Position numbers and translations under genes: made by a program. From positions 1 to 64,000 of the forward strand of contig JAQIFP010000008.1 of NCBI GenBank assembly GCA_030141585.1: a stretch of DNA of 64,000 nucleotides, written 5' to 3'. The notes below the pieces were generated by a model. It worked only from the letters and a program-made list of their open reading frames with translations, ran no database searches and was not told the origin of the DNA. The DNA comes from Ophryocystis elektroscirrha (Eukaryota > Apicomplexa > Conoidasida > Neogregarinorida > Ophryocystidae). Positions 25,887 to 39,563 of this stretch are shown one piece after another. Every line of letters begins with the position of its first letter. Position 1 is the first letter of the stretch.

Positions 25887-26297
25887 ATACATAATCAGGT
25901 TATATTATAATTATTTGTATTTTAAAAATTTTTGAAAATTATATGTACTTGTTTATATATATATATATATATATATATATCTTATATTTTATTGTTATTA
26001 TAGTGTTAAATTAGATTAAAATATATAATTAATATTTATAGGCAGTTGTTGAAAGATGATTCCGTATTATTTGCAGGATATAAAATATCACATCCCCTAG
26101 AAAGAAAATTAGAATTAAAAGTAAATTGCATATAAATTTAAATGAGTTTTTAGATTCAAACAAAAGATAACAAAACACCTTTTGCTTCCTTATACCACGC
26201 ATTAAAGACATTACAAGCTGATTTCTCTAGCTTAAGACGTAATTTTAAACAGCAAGCCCAAGAATTAAAAAGTCGTCAAGCAACTCTTCGTAGATAA
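25350..26297 (+). CDS. RPB11: RNA polymerase II subunit RPB11
   Basis: Four exons: 25350-25423, 25462-25551, 26042-26120 and 26154-26297. Introns are 38, 490 and 33 nt. Total 387 nt, 128 codons plus TAA, frame-checked. The protein has the RPB11/RpoL alpha-like dimerisation fold: [20 protein letters not shown] matches the DHT(L/I)G signature. [20 protein letters not shown] is diagnostic of RPB11 rather than the Pol I/III paralogue RPAC2, which has a CGYSIPHP-type motif. A C-terminal helix follows ([20 protein letters not shown]). RPB11 pairs with RPB3 to nucleate Pol II assembly. Length is close to the usual ~117-120 residues. The long intron holds TA microsatellites (25830-25980). Confidence 0.9.
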
Positions 26298-26736
26298 ATG
26301 TTATATAATTTTGTTATGTATTTATCGTAATAAATTATAAGATATATTATAAATAAAAACCAGTATATATATATTGATTTATTTTGATACTTCATAAATT
26401 GTATATTTTATCAAATTATTTATTGTGTAATTTATGGGCGGAGTTAAAAAATACTACAATGGAATCTTGCCAGATAAAAATATATAATTAAATCATTGAA
26501 TTTATTTTGACGTATTAAATACTTTGATCATAAAATTATAAAATTATGAAACTGTGAAAATTATATAATTTTATTCTATGACGCTTAGAAATTGATTTTT
26601 TTTTTTTTTTAAGTATCATGAATTGATTATTAGTGAGATTATACAAATAATGTGAAATGAACTCAGAAGATTATAAAATATTATAAAAATATATAAATAA
26701 TATTCTATTGTTGAGTTTTTGAGGATTAATTTAATT

Positions 26737-28534
26737 ATGGAAGATAATAAGGACAATTTTAATAATTTGTCAGCAAAGAAAAATAGTGATGGTGATGATG
26801 ATAAAAACGACTTTGGCAAAAATAAAGAAAAAGAAAAAAACATCATTTCAAATAATAATTTTGATAAAAGGAAATTATTGCTGCAACCGAACATTTATAA
26901 GGAAACCCCATTAGTGGGGCTGTTATCATCCACACCGCAATCAGCAAAATTAAATAACCAAGATATATTTACTATGCAAGATCTTGATGGTAATAATTTG
27001 ACACTGTCAAAGCCTGTTCTTCGAAATTCGGACCATATAAGCATTGATATGAAGAATGATGAAAGTTACAGTATACTGCGAGATTGCAATTTGTATAAAT
27101 CCAAGTCTATTGATTTACATAGACGCGAGAAATTGTTTGACTCTGAAATTACATATTCTAGTATTGAGAGACAAGAATCAGAACATTCTTCGAATGATTC
27201 CGAAAAGTCTTTGCTTAATCTTCCGCGTCCTTCACATCGACTTACTTTTACACAAGAAATCGCAAATCAGATTAGAAAAGGCGTAACATTTACTACCAAT
27301 GTCGTTGGAGAAACAGTTGGTGTATCTGAGTTAATTGGGGTTCCAGATGCGCCTCATCTTTCTAATGCTGTTTTGGATCTTGCTACAGTTGCTCAAAAAG
27401 TTCGCCAAGATCAAGGTAAAATTTATGAAGGATAAAATTCAACTATGTTTAACCCTTAACTTTTATTCTTTTATGCATAAAAAATATAATTATATATATA
27501 TATATATATATATATAAGAATTCATATGTATAATTATTTATTTATGTATTTGATGTCATATTAACTTTAATATTGTAGAAAATCCAAATTTAAACTTGCC
27601 AAGATATGACGCGAAAACAGGAAAAACTCTGCGTCCTTCGCTATCTAGGCCTGATTTAGTTTATCCATTTCTAAAAAGTGACAAATTAAAAGAGTTTTGT
27701 GATGTTGAATATAGCGTTACCTCAGAAATACCAAAACTTGAATTAGTAAGTAAAGCATACATACATCTTTTCCAGCTTTCTCAGCCCATATCTCAGCTTA
27801 ATCAGCTAAAAATCATGTCTTTCAATGTTGGATTACTTGAATATCGCCTAGGAGGTATAACATGGTACTGTAATCCTCCATTCACAAAAAGACGATTACA
27901 ACATTTGGCACGTAAGAATATTACAAAGCATATATAGACAGAAATCTTCATAATGTAATATACATATATACAGATATGCATATATACATATATATATATA
28001 TGCATATATATTATAGACATATATACATATAGACATACTTAAATATTATTTAGTTTAAATTGTGTTCTTGTTTCTCATTATAACTTTTTTTAGTGGCTTT
28101 AAGAGAAGTTGATTGTGATTTAATAGCACTACAAGAAGTTTATCAAGAGTGGCAGTCAGACTATTTGCTTGAAGCACTGCGCATTAAGTATCCATTTGTT
28201 GGAAGGAGAAGTTCAGGGAGTTTAATAAGTCTCCATAATGGTCTCTTAACTCTCAGCCGTTTTCCTATAATAAATACAGCTTATTATCCATTCAAATCTG
28301 TAACACTTATTGAACGCATATTTGGATCTAAAGGCATTCTTGAAACTACAGTAGATATCCCCACTGTAGGCCCAGGTAAAGATTATAAGATAACCATAAA
28401 TGTGTCATATGCTTATTAGGTGGTATATTTTATAATTTATTTCTAAGCAGAATTATAGCAAATAAATTATTGCAATTATAATCAATTAAATTATATAATG
28501 AATTTAAGCACATGAAATATATAAAATAATACAT

Positions 28535-28579
<45 letters not shown>

Positions 28580-30105
28580 TCAAACAGAAATTTCATTGAA
28601 AATAATTTAGCTATATAGCTAAATAAATGTTAATTTTTGTTATAGTGACTATCGTAAATATCCATCTAGCAAGTGGAGCTGTGGACCCTGAGAGTTCAGC
28701 TTTAGAAGCTTTAAGAAATGAAGAAATTGAGGAAGTTTTAGAAGTTTGTGATCGAGCTGTCGCTCGTGGCGAAATTCCAATAATTATTGGGGACCTTAAC
28801 GCTGCACCAAACTTATGCCCATCGAATTATCGAAATCTTTGTGAAAAAGGATTCCAAGATGCATTTTTAGCTGCTAGGAAAGGAGAAAGAATAGCAGATC
28901 CTCAACGGGAAGTACAAGAGTTAGATAAGGTGTGGGAAGATTGTCGTAATTTAAAAATAAAAACATATCGTAAAAGGCGAAGAATAAAATCAAAGTTGAT
29001 GAGGTTAGAAATAGTTAAATCATTATTTAAAATATTAGAGATAAAAAAACTCCGTGTCCTCAAAGAAGGTCACTGAGAATACGAAATTTTTTCCGAAGAA
29101 AATGTTACTCTGAAGAAAATTTGCATCCTGTAAAAAGTCGTCCTGAATTGAGGGTTTCTAGTGATGTATTAACGTATGATACCGATCGATCAAGATTGAA
29201 GTTTTCAAGCCGTATAAAGTTTAACGATAGACCAAGAGAAATCGTAAAAGGTAACACTAAGAGTAATTTTAAAAGTTTACATTTTTTATAATAATTTATT
29301 GACTATATTGTCAAATACTTGACTATGTACACATTTGTAAATACTTCAGAGTAATACCCTAATAACACAATAATAAGAATAATTTTCTTATTAGTCAAAT
29401 TAATTGAATGAATGAATTAATAAATTTAATATGCCAAATTAATTGCGTTAATTTAGTAAGAAGTGGAGACTCAGTATTAAAGACGGATTCCTTAATGTTT
29501 AAAACAGACTCCATAGCGTTAAAAACAAATTCAGATAATACTCCGGGAGATAGTACTATAAGACGAAAACTAGCTAATAAGTTTTCTAATTACTCGTTCA
29601 ACGAATTGGCACATAAAGCCTCACAATTTTTTAATAATGCTTTAAGGCAATCAACTTACAAGAACTTAAGTAGAAAAGGGGATCCGTTTTGTACTATGGA
29701 TTTTACCTGGGATCCTAAAAACCCTCTCAACGCCATTGGGCCTCATGCAGGTAATGATATATTGCATAGAATAACTTTATATATATACACAAGTTCTTGT
29801 ATATTTTCAAATCTATGAATTAAACTTACGTCATTTAATATATTTACAGAACTAATAATTAACATATTTATATTATTGTAGATTGTCATGGATCAAGGTG
29901 TGATCATTTATTTTTACCTCCTAAAAGTTGCGCAAAAGGTCTAGTTCATTTTAGACCTATCAAAGCAGATATCTTGTTTGATGAACCTCTTGTAGCTATC
30001 CGAAGCTCTTGGTGTGGTATGGGAGGCCGTATATCGCTTCTTACTTTATCTGATCATTATGCTATTCGCATCGTCCTACAACGAGTTTCGGACTTGCATG
30101 CGTGA
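26737..30105 (+). CDS. Endonuclease/exonuclease/phosphatase-fold protein, neutral sphingomyelinase-like
   Basis: Eight exons: 26737-27415, 27579-27745, 27776-27911, 28094-28375, 28646-29003, 29039-29250, 29457-29750 and 29882-30105. Total 2,352 nt, 783 codons plus TGA, frame-checked. The N-terminal ~230 residues are charged, with a phosphosite-like Ser/Glu region. The catalytic core follows with the EEP motifs in order: KIMSFNVGLLEY, ALQEVYQEW, NGLLTLSRFPI, VNIHLASG, IIIGDLNAAPN and, near the end, SDHYAIRIV. These supply the metal-binding Asn, Glu and Asp and the catalytic His. The fold hydrolyses phosphodiesters; N.H, GD.N and SDH spacing plus the extended N-terminus suit neutral sphingomyelinase/phosphodiesterase relatives. 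Between GDLN (about residue 470) and the last motifs is a ~200-residue basic Arg/Lys/Ser-rich insertion. Substrate is inferred only. Confidence 0.8.
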
Positions 30106-30394
30106 CTACTAATGTATAATTACATTATCAATTAAAAAGAAAAGTTTTTTTTCGTTTATTCACGTGATTTAAATCATTCTTTAGCGATTTTCAATTGTTT
30201 TTATAACACATATTTTGCACAATATAGCTTTATATTGAGTTCAATAATAAATATTTTGGAATTTCATTGTACTAAATGAAGTCAAATCAAGCATGTTAGT
30301 TAGTATGCCGTAATTTTTCCAATTTTATTTTATAATTGTATTATAATAATATATGCTGTATACGTTTTTCAAATATATACAGGGCATATGCGAA

Positions 30395-33090
<2,696 letters not shown>

Positions 33091-33412
33091 AATTGTGTAT
33101 CGGTTTTTTTATGAGTGAACTACCTTAATTTTTATGTAAAAAATATAATTTGTTACAAATTTTCTACTAAAAAAAAAAATTAGATTTATTAAAGTGTATT
33201 CGCAGCTGCTTGCAGTCACACATAGACAATACAATTTGTTTTACACTAAAAAAATATTTTAAGAATTTCAATTAAACTTAAATAATTAAAATTGCTTTAT
33301 TAGTTAAATTCAAATTATTTGCGACTTTTTAGAAACGGTATTAGGTATTTTTTAGGGTTTACTGTTTTTCTGTTGAAATAAACTGTGACTTTTATTTGTT
33401 AAATATTGTCAA
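33091..33412. other. Intergenic, no gene seen
   Basis: 322 bp between the CDPK stop and the eIF4A start, both plus strand. Contains an A10 run (33170-33179). It must hold the CDPK 3' UTR and the eIF4A promoter. Confidence 0.65.
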
Positions 33413-33880
33413 ATGACTTCTGAAACAAACGAGTATAATAACGTAGAAGACACTGGTAACGAAGAAGTGATTGAGTCTAATTACGAAGAAGTTATCACCA
33501 GTTTTGATGATTTAAATTTAAATAAAAATATATTAAGAGGAATTTTTTCTTACGGTTTTGAAAAACCTTCTGCTATTCAACAGCGTGGAATTAAACCAAT
33601 TTTAGACGGATATGATACAATTGGACAAGCTCAATCTGGAACTGGAAAGACTGCAACTTTTGTTATAGCTGCGCTACAAAAAATTGATTACAGTATTTTA
33701 CACTGCCAAGTGCTTATTTTGGCGCCTACTCGAGAACTAGCTCAACAGATTCAAAGGGTAAAAGACTTATTTATATATTATTTATTAATTATGTCTATAC
33801 TCGTATATAAACAGTTGTAAATGTTGTATGTGCTTAATTTATTTATTCAAGTTTTTGTATTGTTGTGTTCGGAAAATTTG

Positions 33881-33913
<33 letters not shown>

Positions 33914-35037
33914 ATGTATAATAAATTACAATATTAATGTGTACATATGACAGAATTGTCTTTTTAAGATAACATATTGCTCATGATGTTTCTATAAACA
34001 TATCAGATATTTTTATGTGTTTTTTTTTTTATATATAAAAAGAATTTGACTTTTTAAAACTTTAATTTCAAATGCTTATTTGTTAATGATCATAGGTTGT
34101 CTTAGGATTTGGTGATTTTGTAAACGTTGTGTGTCATGCGTGTGTGGGAGGAACTGATGTACGTGATGATATGATGAAGCTTAAACAAGGAGTTCATATG
34201 GTAGTTGGAACACCAGGACGTGCATTGGACATGTTAGCAAACCGTCAATGTCTGAATGTGGCTCACTTAAAGTTATTTGTATTGGATGAAGCAGATGAAA
34301 TGCTTTCTAGAGGATTTAAGCAGCAATTGCGTGAAATATTTCAGCAGCTCCCTCACGACATTCAAATCGCATTATTTTCTGCTACAATGCCCAAAGAAGT
34401 GTTAGATGTAACAGAAGAGTTTATGAGATCACCTAAAAGAATATTAGTAAAAAAAGACGAACTTACTTTGGAGGGTATTAAGCAATTTTTTGTTATGGTT
34501 GGCAAAGAAGAATATAAATTATCCACATTAGAAGATTTATATGAAACAGCTGTTATTACGCAATCTATTATATACGTTAATGCCCGCAAGAAAGCTGACC
34601 AATTAGCCGAATATATGACGGCTCACAATTTTACTGTTTCCAAATTGCATGGAGAAATGTCTCAAAAAGACCGTGACATTATTATGCGTCAATTCCGTAG
34701 TGGATCAACCCGTGTTTTAATTACCACAGATCTTCTTGCCCGTGGTATCGACGTACAGCAAGTATCTCTTGTGGTTAATTATGATTTACCAGTATCAATA
34801 GAAAATTACATCCACAGGCAAGTATTATTATAAAATATATCATTACATTATAGAATTGGACGTAGTGGACGTTTTGGACGTAAAGGAGTTGCTATTAACT
34901 TTTGCTTACCTAATAATATGGAACAATTGAAAGAGTATGAACAACATTATCATACACAGATCGAAGAAATGCCTGATAAAGTAAACTTTTGCTTTGAAAC
35001 TAATTCTTTTCTTTAGATTGAAAATTTTGTCATTTAA
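33413..35037 (+). CDS. EIF4A: Eukaryotic initiation factor 4A (DEAD-box RNA helicase)
   Basis: Four exons: 33413-33757, 34096-34817, 34854-34980 and 35017-35037. Total 1,215 nt, 404 codons plus TAA, frame-checked and typical for the family. Motifs in order: [11 protein letters not shown] (Q), AQSGTGKTA (I), APTRELAQQ (Ia), GTPGRALDM (Ib), LDEADEML (II), FSATMP (III), [12 protein letters not shown] (IV), [11 protein letters not shown] (V) and [11 protein letters not shown] (VI). It unwinds mRNA 5' ends as part of eIF4F. The acidic N-terminus matches eIF4A rather than the nuclear paralogue eIF4A3, though the two are close. Motif VI is split by a 36-nt intron with a GC donor (34818-34853). The last exon is only 21 nt and encodes IENFVI. 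Confidence 0.95.
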
Positions 35038-35123
35038 ATTGAGTTCAAGAATTACTTTTTATAAGTTCCAACAACATTTTTTTTATTTTTTATTTCTGTA
35101 CTCCCGATAGTTTGAACAACTGA

Positions 35124-36807
35124 ATGTTGATATTATTTTTGATATTAATTTTTTTAAACTTAATTTCTGCGAATAACCCTTCAAGAAATAAAATAAACCC
35201 TTTAATATCTATGTATAATGAAAATGCACCAGATGTTAATTTATTGAACGATACTCGTAATTGCATTGACATATACAAAATTCATAAGTCTTGTGAAAAT
35301 GCAATTGTAAGTTTATTAAATTAATAGTACATTTCAATTATTAGAATGGAATACTAAGGTAAAGTTGCATCTAGTGTATTTATTACCAGTTATGTGATTA
35401 ATCCTCTTGATTTGGATTCAAAAATGATAACTAATGTTGAACTCAACACTGAAGACTTCACTGTGTTTACTGGGGAGGTAAATAGATATCGATGTATTTT
35501 ACATATTATCGTTTCTTTTCATTAGAAAGAATTCAAGAAATGGAACATCACTGATATCTCTTTACCAGTGGAGACGTTATACGACACTTGTTTTACTGTA
35601 CGTTTCAATAATTGTTATCCGGCTATCTTTTGTACTCCACACACTGAGATGAGAAACTTCTGGTAATAATGATTGTAATAATCAAGTTGCGTAAATTGAA
35701 GCTTAATCTAAACAGTAGTATTTATTTATGCATTAAAAAATAATGTTCAGCAATAAGCACCATTGAAAATATTCAGTATATTTTTACTGTATGCAAAGCT
35801 TTATTTTAATACATTTATATATCTATATATATATATATATTTACCAAATCTGTATATACTATATATATATATATTCAAGATTTGTTTTGAATGATTATTC
35901 CATAAATACTGAAAATAATCAATTGCAAAATAAACAATATATATACAAATGCATGGTCGTAAAGACTGCAGTATATAAAATAAATTAATTTATCATTTCA
36001 AAATATGTATATTTAATTGAATCAGGGTTAACTCTTTGCATACAGCTGCTTTATGTATCAAAACAAAGTTTAAACAAGGATATTTGACATTAGAGAAAAT
36101 AGACGAGTAATTGAAATTGGTGCAAACTAATTCTTTAGTACATCTGAAATTGTTGAAAATGAAGAACATCCAGTAATATTTGTTCATACGCCATTTATTT
36201 TTTCAGAGTGGACTCAATATATATATAGCAAACGGTAGAGTCTTACCATAACGACTATAAATTAGACTTTCCTAATATTACTAAACCAGAATTGTATATT
36301 AACGGTGTTTCTATCAATGAATTAGCAAAAGTAATGATAAAGAATAAAAATAGCGTTCATACATATACATATATATATATATGTGTGTGTGTGTCTATAT
36401 ATATGTATAATTAATCTGATAAATTTTTAACATATTAGACGGCAAATACAAGCAAAGTGACATCAAAAGACCAAAACGATTATTCTATTAAATTAGAAGA
36501 AGAAATTGAAGTAATCTTCAATTTTGGGTTTATTTAAATAAACTTATAGGAAAGAAAACCAATGGAACAAAATTTTGGTAAAACTAATAAGAAAAATCAT
36601 TTTTAGATTTTCGTAAAGCCCACATAGATATTCCAGAATCACTGGAAACTAAGCTTGCTAAGAAAGGTACTGATGCTACTGCAAATTATTAAATTAGAAT
36701 CGGCTGCTGAAAAACAGCAAATTGATATCAATGAAGCTCCGGAAACTGGGTTTCTACATACAATGAATAGAAAGATAGCTCTGTTACATAAACACGTTTT
36801 TTCATGA
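35124..36807 (+). CDS. Secretory-pathway protein with signal peptide, unrecognised
   Basis: The start gives MLILFLILIFLNLISANN, a clear signal peptide. Exons 35124-35306, 35345-35358 (14 nt), 35390-35477 and from 35526 are phase-consistent and encode a Cys-containing luminal domain with a glycosylation-type site (KKWNITDISL, then TLYDTCFTVRFNNCYPAIFC). The reading frame either stops at 35664-35666 or continues by a donor at 35663. A further set of phase-linked exons from about 36138 to TGA 36807 encodes LNIYIAN, DFPNITKPELYINGVSINEL, KDQNDYSIKLEEEIE, AHIDIPESLETKLAKK and NEAPETGFLHTMNRKIALLH. The second set has no start of its own, so a single gene is favoured. The link across 35667-36137 is not certain. 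No family was recognised. Its stop is 24 bp from the convergent RPB6 stop. Confidence 0.5.
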
Positions 36808-36831
36808 AAAATAGTTTAATTTGTTATTGCT

Positions 36832-37583
36832 TCATTCGACTATTAAATCGTCTATAGACCAATCTTCATAACTTCCATTTGGCAAATATCTTCTAACTAT
36901 AAAAGGAATAGTTTTTGCGTATAATTCTTTCTCTGCAATGACTAAAGGATCTGTTTCACCGTCAAGTAAAACAGTAATGGCAGCGTTCATACTAAAAATA
37001 AACAAGTTTCCAATATTTGTAAATACCTTATTTGAAGAGCGCGAGTACCAATTATACGGGCTTTTTCAAACTTTGTCATATAGGGACTTGTTATGCGTGG
37101 ACCTTCGCTGCAAATTAATCACTTAATGTAATCAAGTTAGTTAATTAATACTTTTATGAAGCCTAATATTTTAAAAAAATGTTTATTATCATAAACTTTG
37201 TAAAATTGTTTAGTTATTTAATTTAAAATATATAAAATTTTTAAGTTAATATCCCGAGTCAACAATAGATTAAAAAAATTCACATTCTGTGTATTCTCTT
37301 ATAAAAGTAGCAGAATTTTTTTAAGAGAAACTAAACTTTTAGCTGTATTGAAATTATATCTATAAACTAAACTATAATTTTATATTTTTTGTGAAGTATA
37401 TTAAAAATAGATTACAAACCTAGGTCTTGCATCCCCGTCATCAACGCTTGCTTCATTAAATTCTAATATTTCAGTAGGTTTTTCGTTTTCTTCTGGTTCT
37501 TCGACATTTTCTTCTAGAGGATCAAAACCTGCATCATCTAAATCTTCATCTAGTCCATAATCTAAACTGTCTTCGTCTGCCAT
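36832..37583 (-). CDS. RPB6: RNA polymerase subunit RPB6 (common to Pol I, II, III)
   Basis: Three exons: 37420-37583, 37027-37107 and 36832-36991. Total 405 nt, 134 codons plus TGA, frame-checked. The acidic N-terminal tail ([20 protein letters not shown]) is typical of eukaryotic RPB6. The core follows: [20 protein letters not shown], then [20 protein letters not shown] and [20 protein letters not shown]. These are the omega-like motifs (T.YE(R/K)AR..GTRALQI, E..TDPL.IA..EL, I.IRRYLP.G..E.W). RPB6 clamps the largest subunit and is shared by all three polymerases. It lies about 11 kb from RPB11. Confidence 0.95.
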
Positions 37584-37782
37584 ATTTTATGAATAATTGT
37601 TATTATGTGCCTATTAATAATATAAAATTTTTAAATTGAATTTTATTAGGAATTTTAGAAAAATATTGTTAATATTACGTTATGTTTAATTTCTAAAGAA
37701 ATTATATAAAAGCAACTCTTACTAAAAAAATGATAAACTTTACTAAGCTTCATTAGTGTACTTAGATCTTTTTATTTTTTTT

Positions 37783-39461
37783 TTAAGAAGGGGAGATTGG
37801 TTCGTATTTAAAGCGGTTCTTTGAAGTATCTGAATTTGATGATTTACAATCAGAATTATCGTCCATACACTCGCTCAATTCGGTATGTGAAACAATAAGT
37901 CTTCTATTGGAACCATCTGGAATATTAAATCTCTGATATTGTCGACGAATAACAGATCGTTTGAAGACTGAAAAAAATATATATGAATAAATTATCATAA
38001 CTTTTTTTTTTTTCCGCTAAATGAGTGGGTGCTTTACAAACATGTATGGTAATTATATCCAAGCTCATTTGATAAAAATTAGTTTTTATCATAATTTTTT
38101 ACATAATAAATTATTAAGTATATATATACATATATTGATATTTTAAATGCATATATATGTATATATAAAATTAGAACAGGCGTAAAATTAAATTATATTC
38201 ATGCTTATTCATATGCATGTGTTACAGTAAATATAATCGGTTTCATATAAATATACTATAGACTTATCCTATAACTCGTAACTCACATTTTTTCAAAGAA
38301 ATTGTGAATGCTAACAAAAACAGAACTCCACATATAAAAAACGCTGCAGCGGCGAAATATCTTTTAGATTCAGAAATTTCCATTGTTACAATGTTGAAAT
38401 ATAAAAATAAAGCCCATGATAAAGGAATCATGCACCCAAATGCACAAAATATACTAAAAATTACAGAGAACATTGCGTTTAAAATTAACGGAATACAACC
38501 ATATTTTTTCCTTTTAGGTGATTGGAAATACTTAGAGTTATTTTGAACTTAATTTTGTCTCGGAACTAATAGAATATAGAAATTAGAAATAGTAGGGATA
38601 TAAAAAAAAAAAAAAAAAAAAAAAAAAATTGTGTCGATTAATAAAACAACTGATGGATTATACGTAAAAATTTTTTAATTTATTCCAACCATATGAGATG
38701 TAGTTTTTGGCTGATATATTTTACAAATGATGTTATGAAAATAACTCACTTATGTCAATGGTGCCTTGATTAACTTCCGGTTGAGACAGTTGTTTCGATA
38801 CTGTTGCATCACGATTATGAGCAAACCACTAAAGAGTTTATGTATGCAGTTTTATATATTACATTCCAATTCGAAACTTTTTCATCAACGGGGCGGCATG
38901 CTATATAAATGCCCTCACTACTAGTGTAAGGATATGTTTGTCTTGTGGCTAATTTGGCCCAATCTTCTCCAGCGAAAACAATGAGAAAATTGTAACGTTT
39001 CGCTAATGTTGTTTTTCTAAAAGAAAAATTTAAAATTTACACTAGATCTAATCTACTTTAAGAGCAAAGTAATTGTGGGCTATATATATCAAATACTTTT
39101 CAAAGTATAAATTAATACACGTGTTAAATTAATGTATCTAAACATTTCATAATATTACCTTTCTACGTATATAATGGGGCCAATAAACGATAAAAAATTA
39201 CGGCATGTAAGTGAAGAGGTTTTTAAGGGGAAACCACAAGCGAGAACACCAGAGTTTTGATCATATCCTTCAGGCTGAATGATGCAGTATTTTAATAATT
39301 AATATATTCTTAATTATTAAATAATTAAGAAAGCTACATATGATGAAGATTATATAATTATATTAATTTTCTATGATTAAGTAACTTACAACAAAAACTT
39401 CTTGTACATTTTGACATATAGATTTTGCTACCGCTATATGGTGATCTTTTGAAGATGACAT
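37783..39461 (-). CDS. Two-transmembrane protein, unrecognised
   Basis: A chain of minus-strand exons with matching phases. The start at 39461 gives MSSSKDHHIAVAKSICQNVQ. Later exons encode GYDQNSGVLACGFPLKTSSL, SFIGPIIYVER, YNFLIVFAGEDWAKLATRQT and WFAHNRDATVSKQLSQ. The next exon carries two hydrophobic helices (MFSVIFSIFCAFGCMIPLSW and YFAAAAFFICGVLFLLAFTI). The last exon is basic then acidic/Ser-rich and ends FKYEPISPS. The join at about 38560 uses an AAG acceptor and is less certain; the two halves could be separate genes. The pair of helices with short loop recalls small ER/Golgi proteins such as the TMEM230 group, but similarity is weak. A poly-A run (38604-38628) lies in the intron. 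Confidence 0.5.
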
Positions 39462-39563
39462 TGATAAATTTCTTCAAATATTCATATTATTGATATATGG
39501 CCGGTAATTAATTTACATTAAAATTTTCAATTAATTATGCATGCTACATCATTTGTGTGAATT

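Noticed and set aside
29030..29070. Apparent frameshift near an A7 run in the sphingomyelinase-like gene
   Set aside because: A 35-nt intron (29004-29038) restores the frame exactly, so no pseudogene or frameshift is needed.
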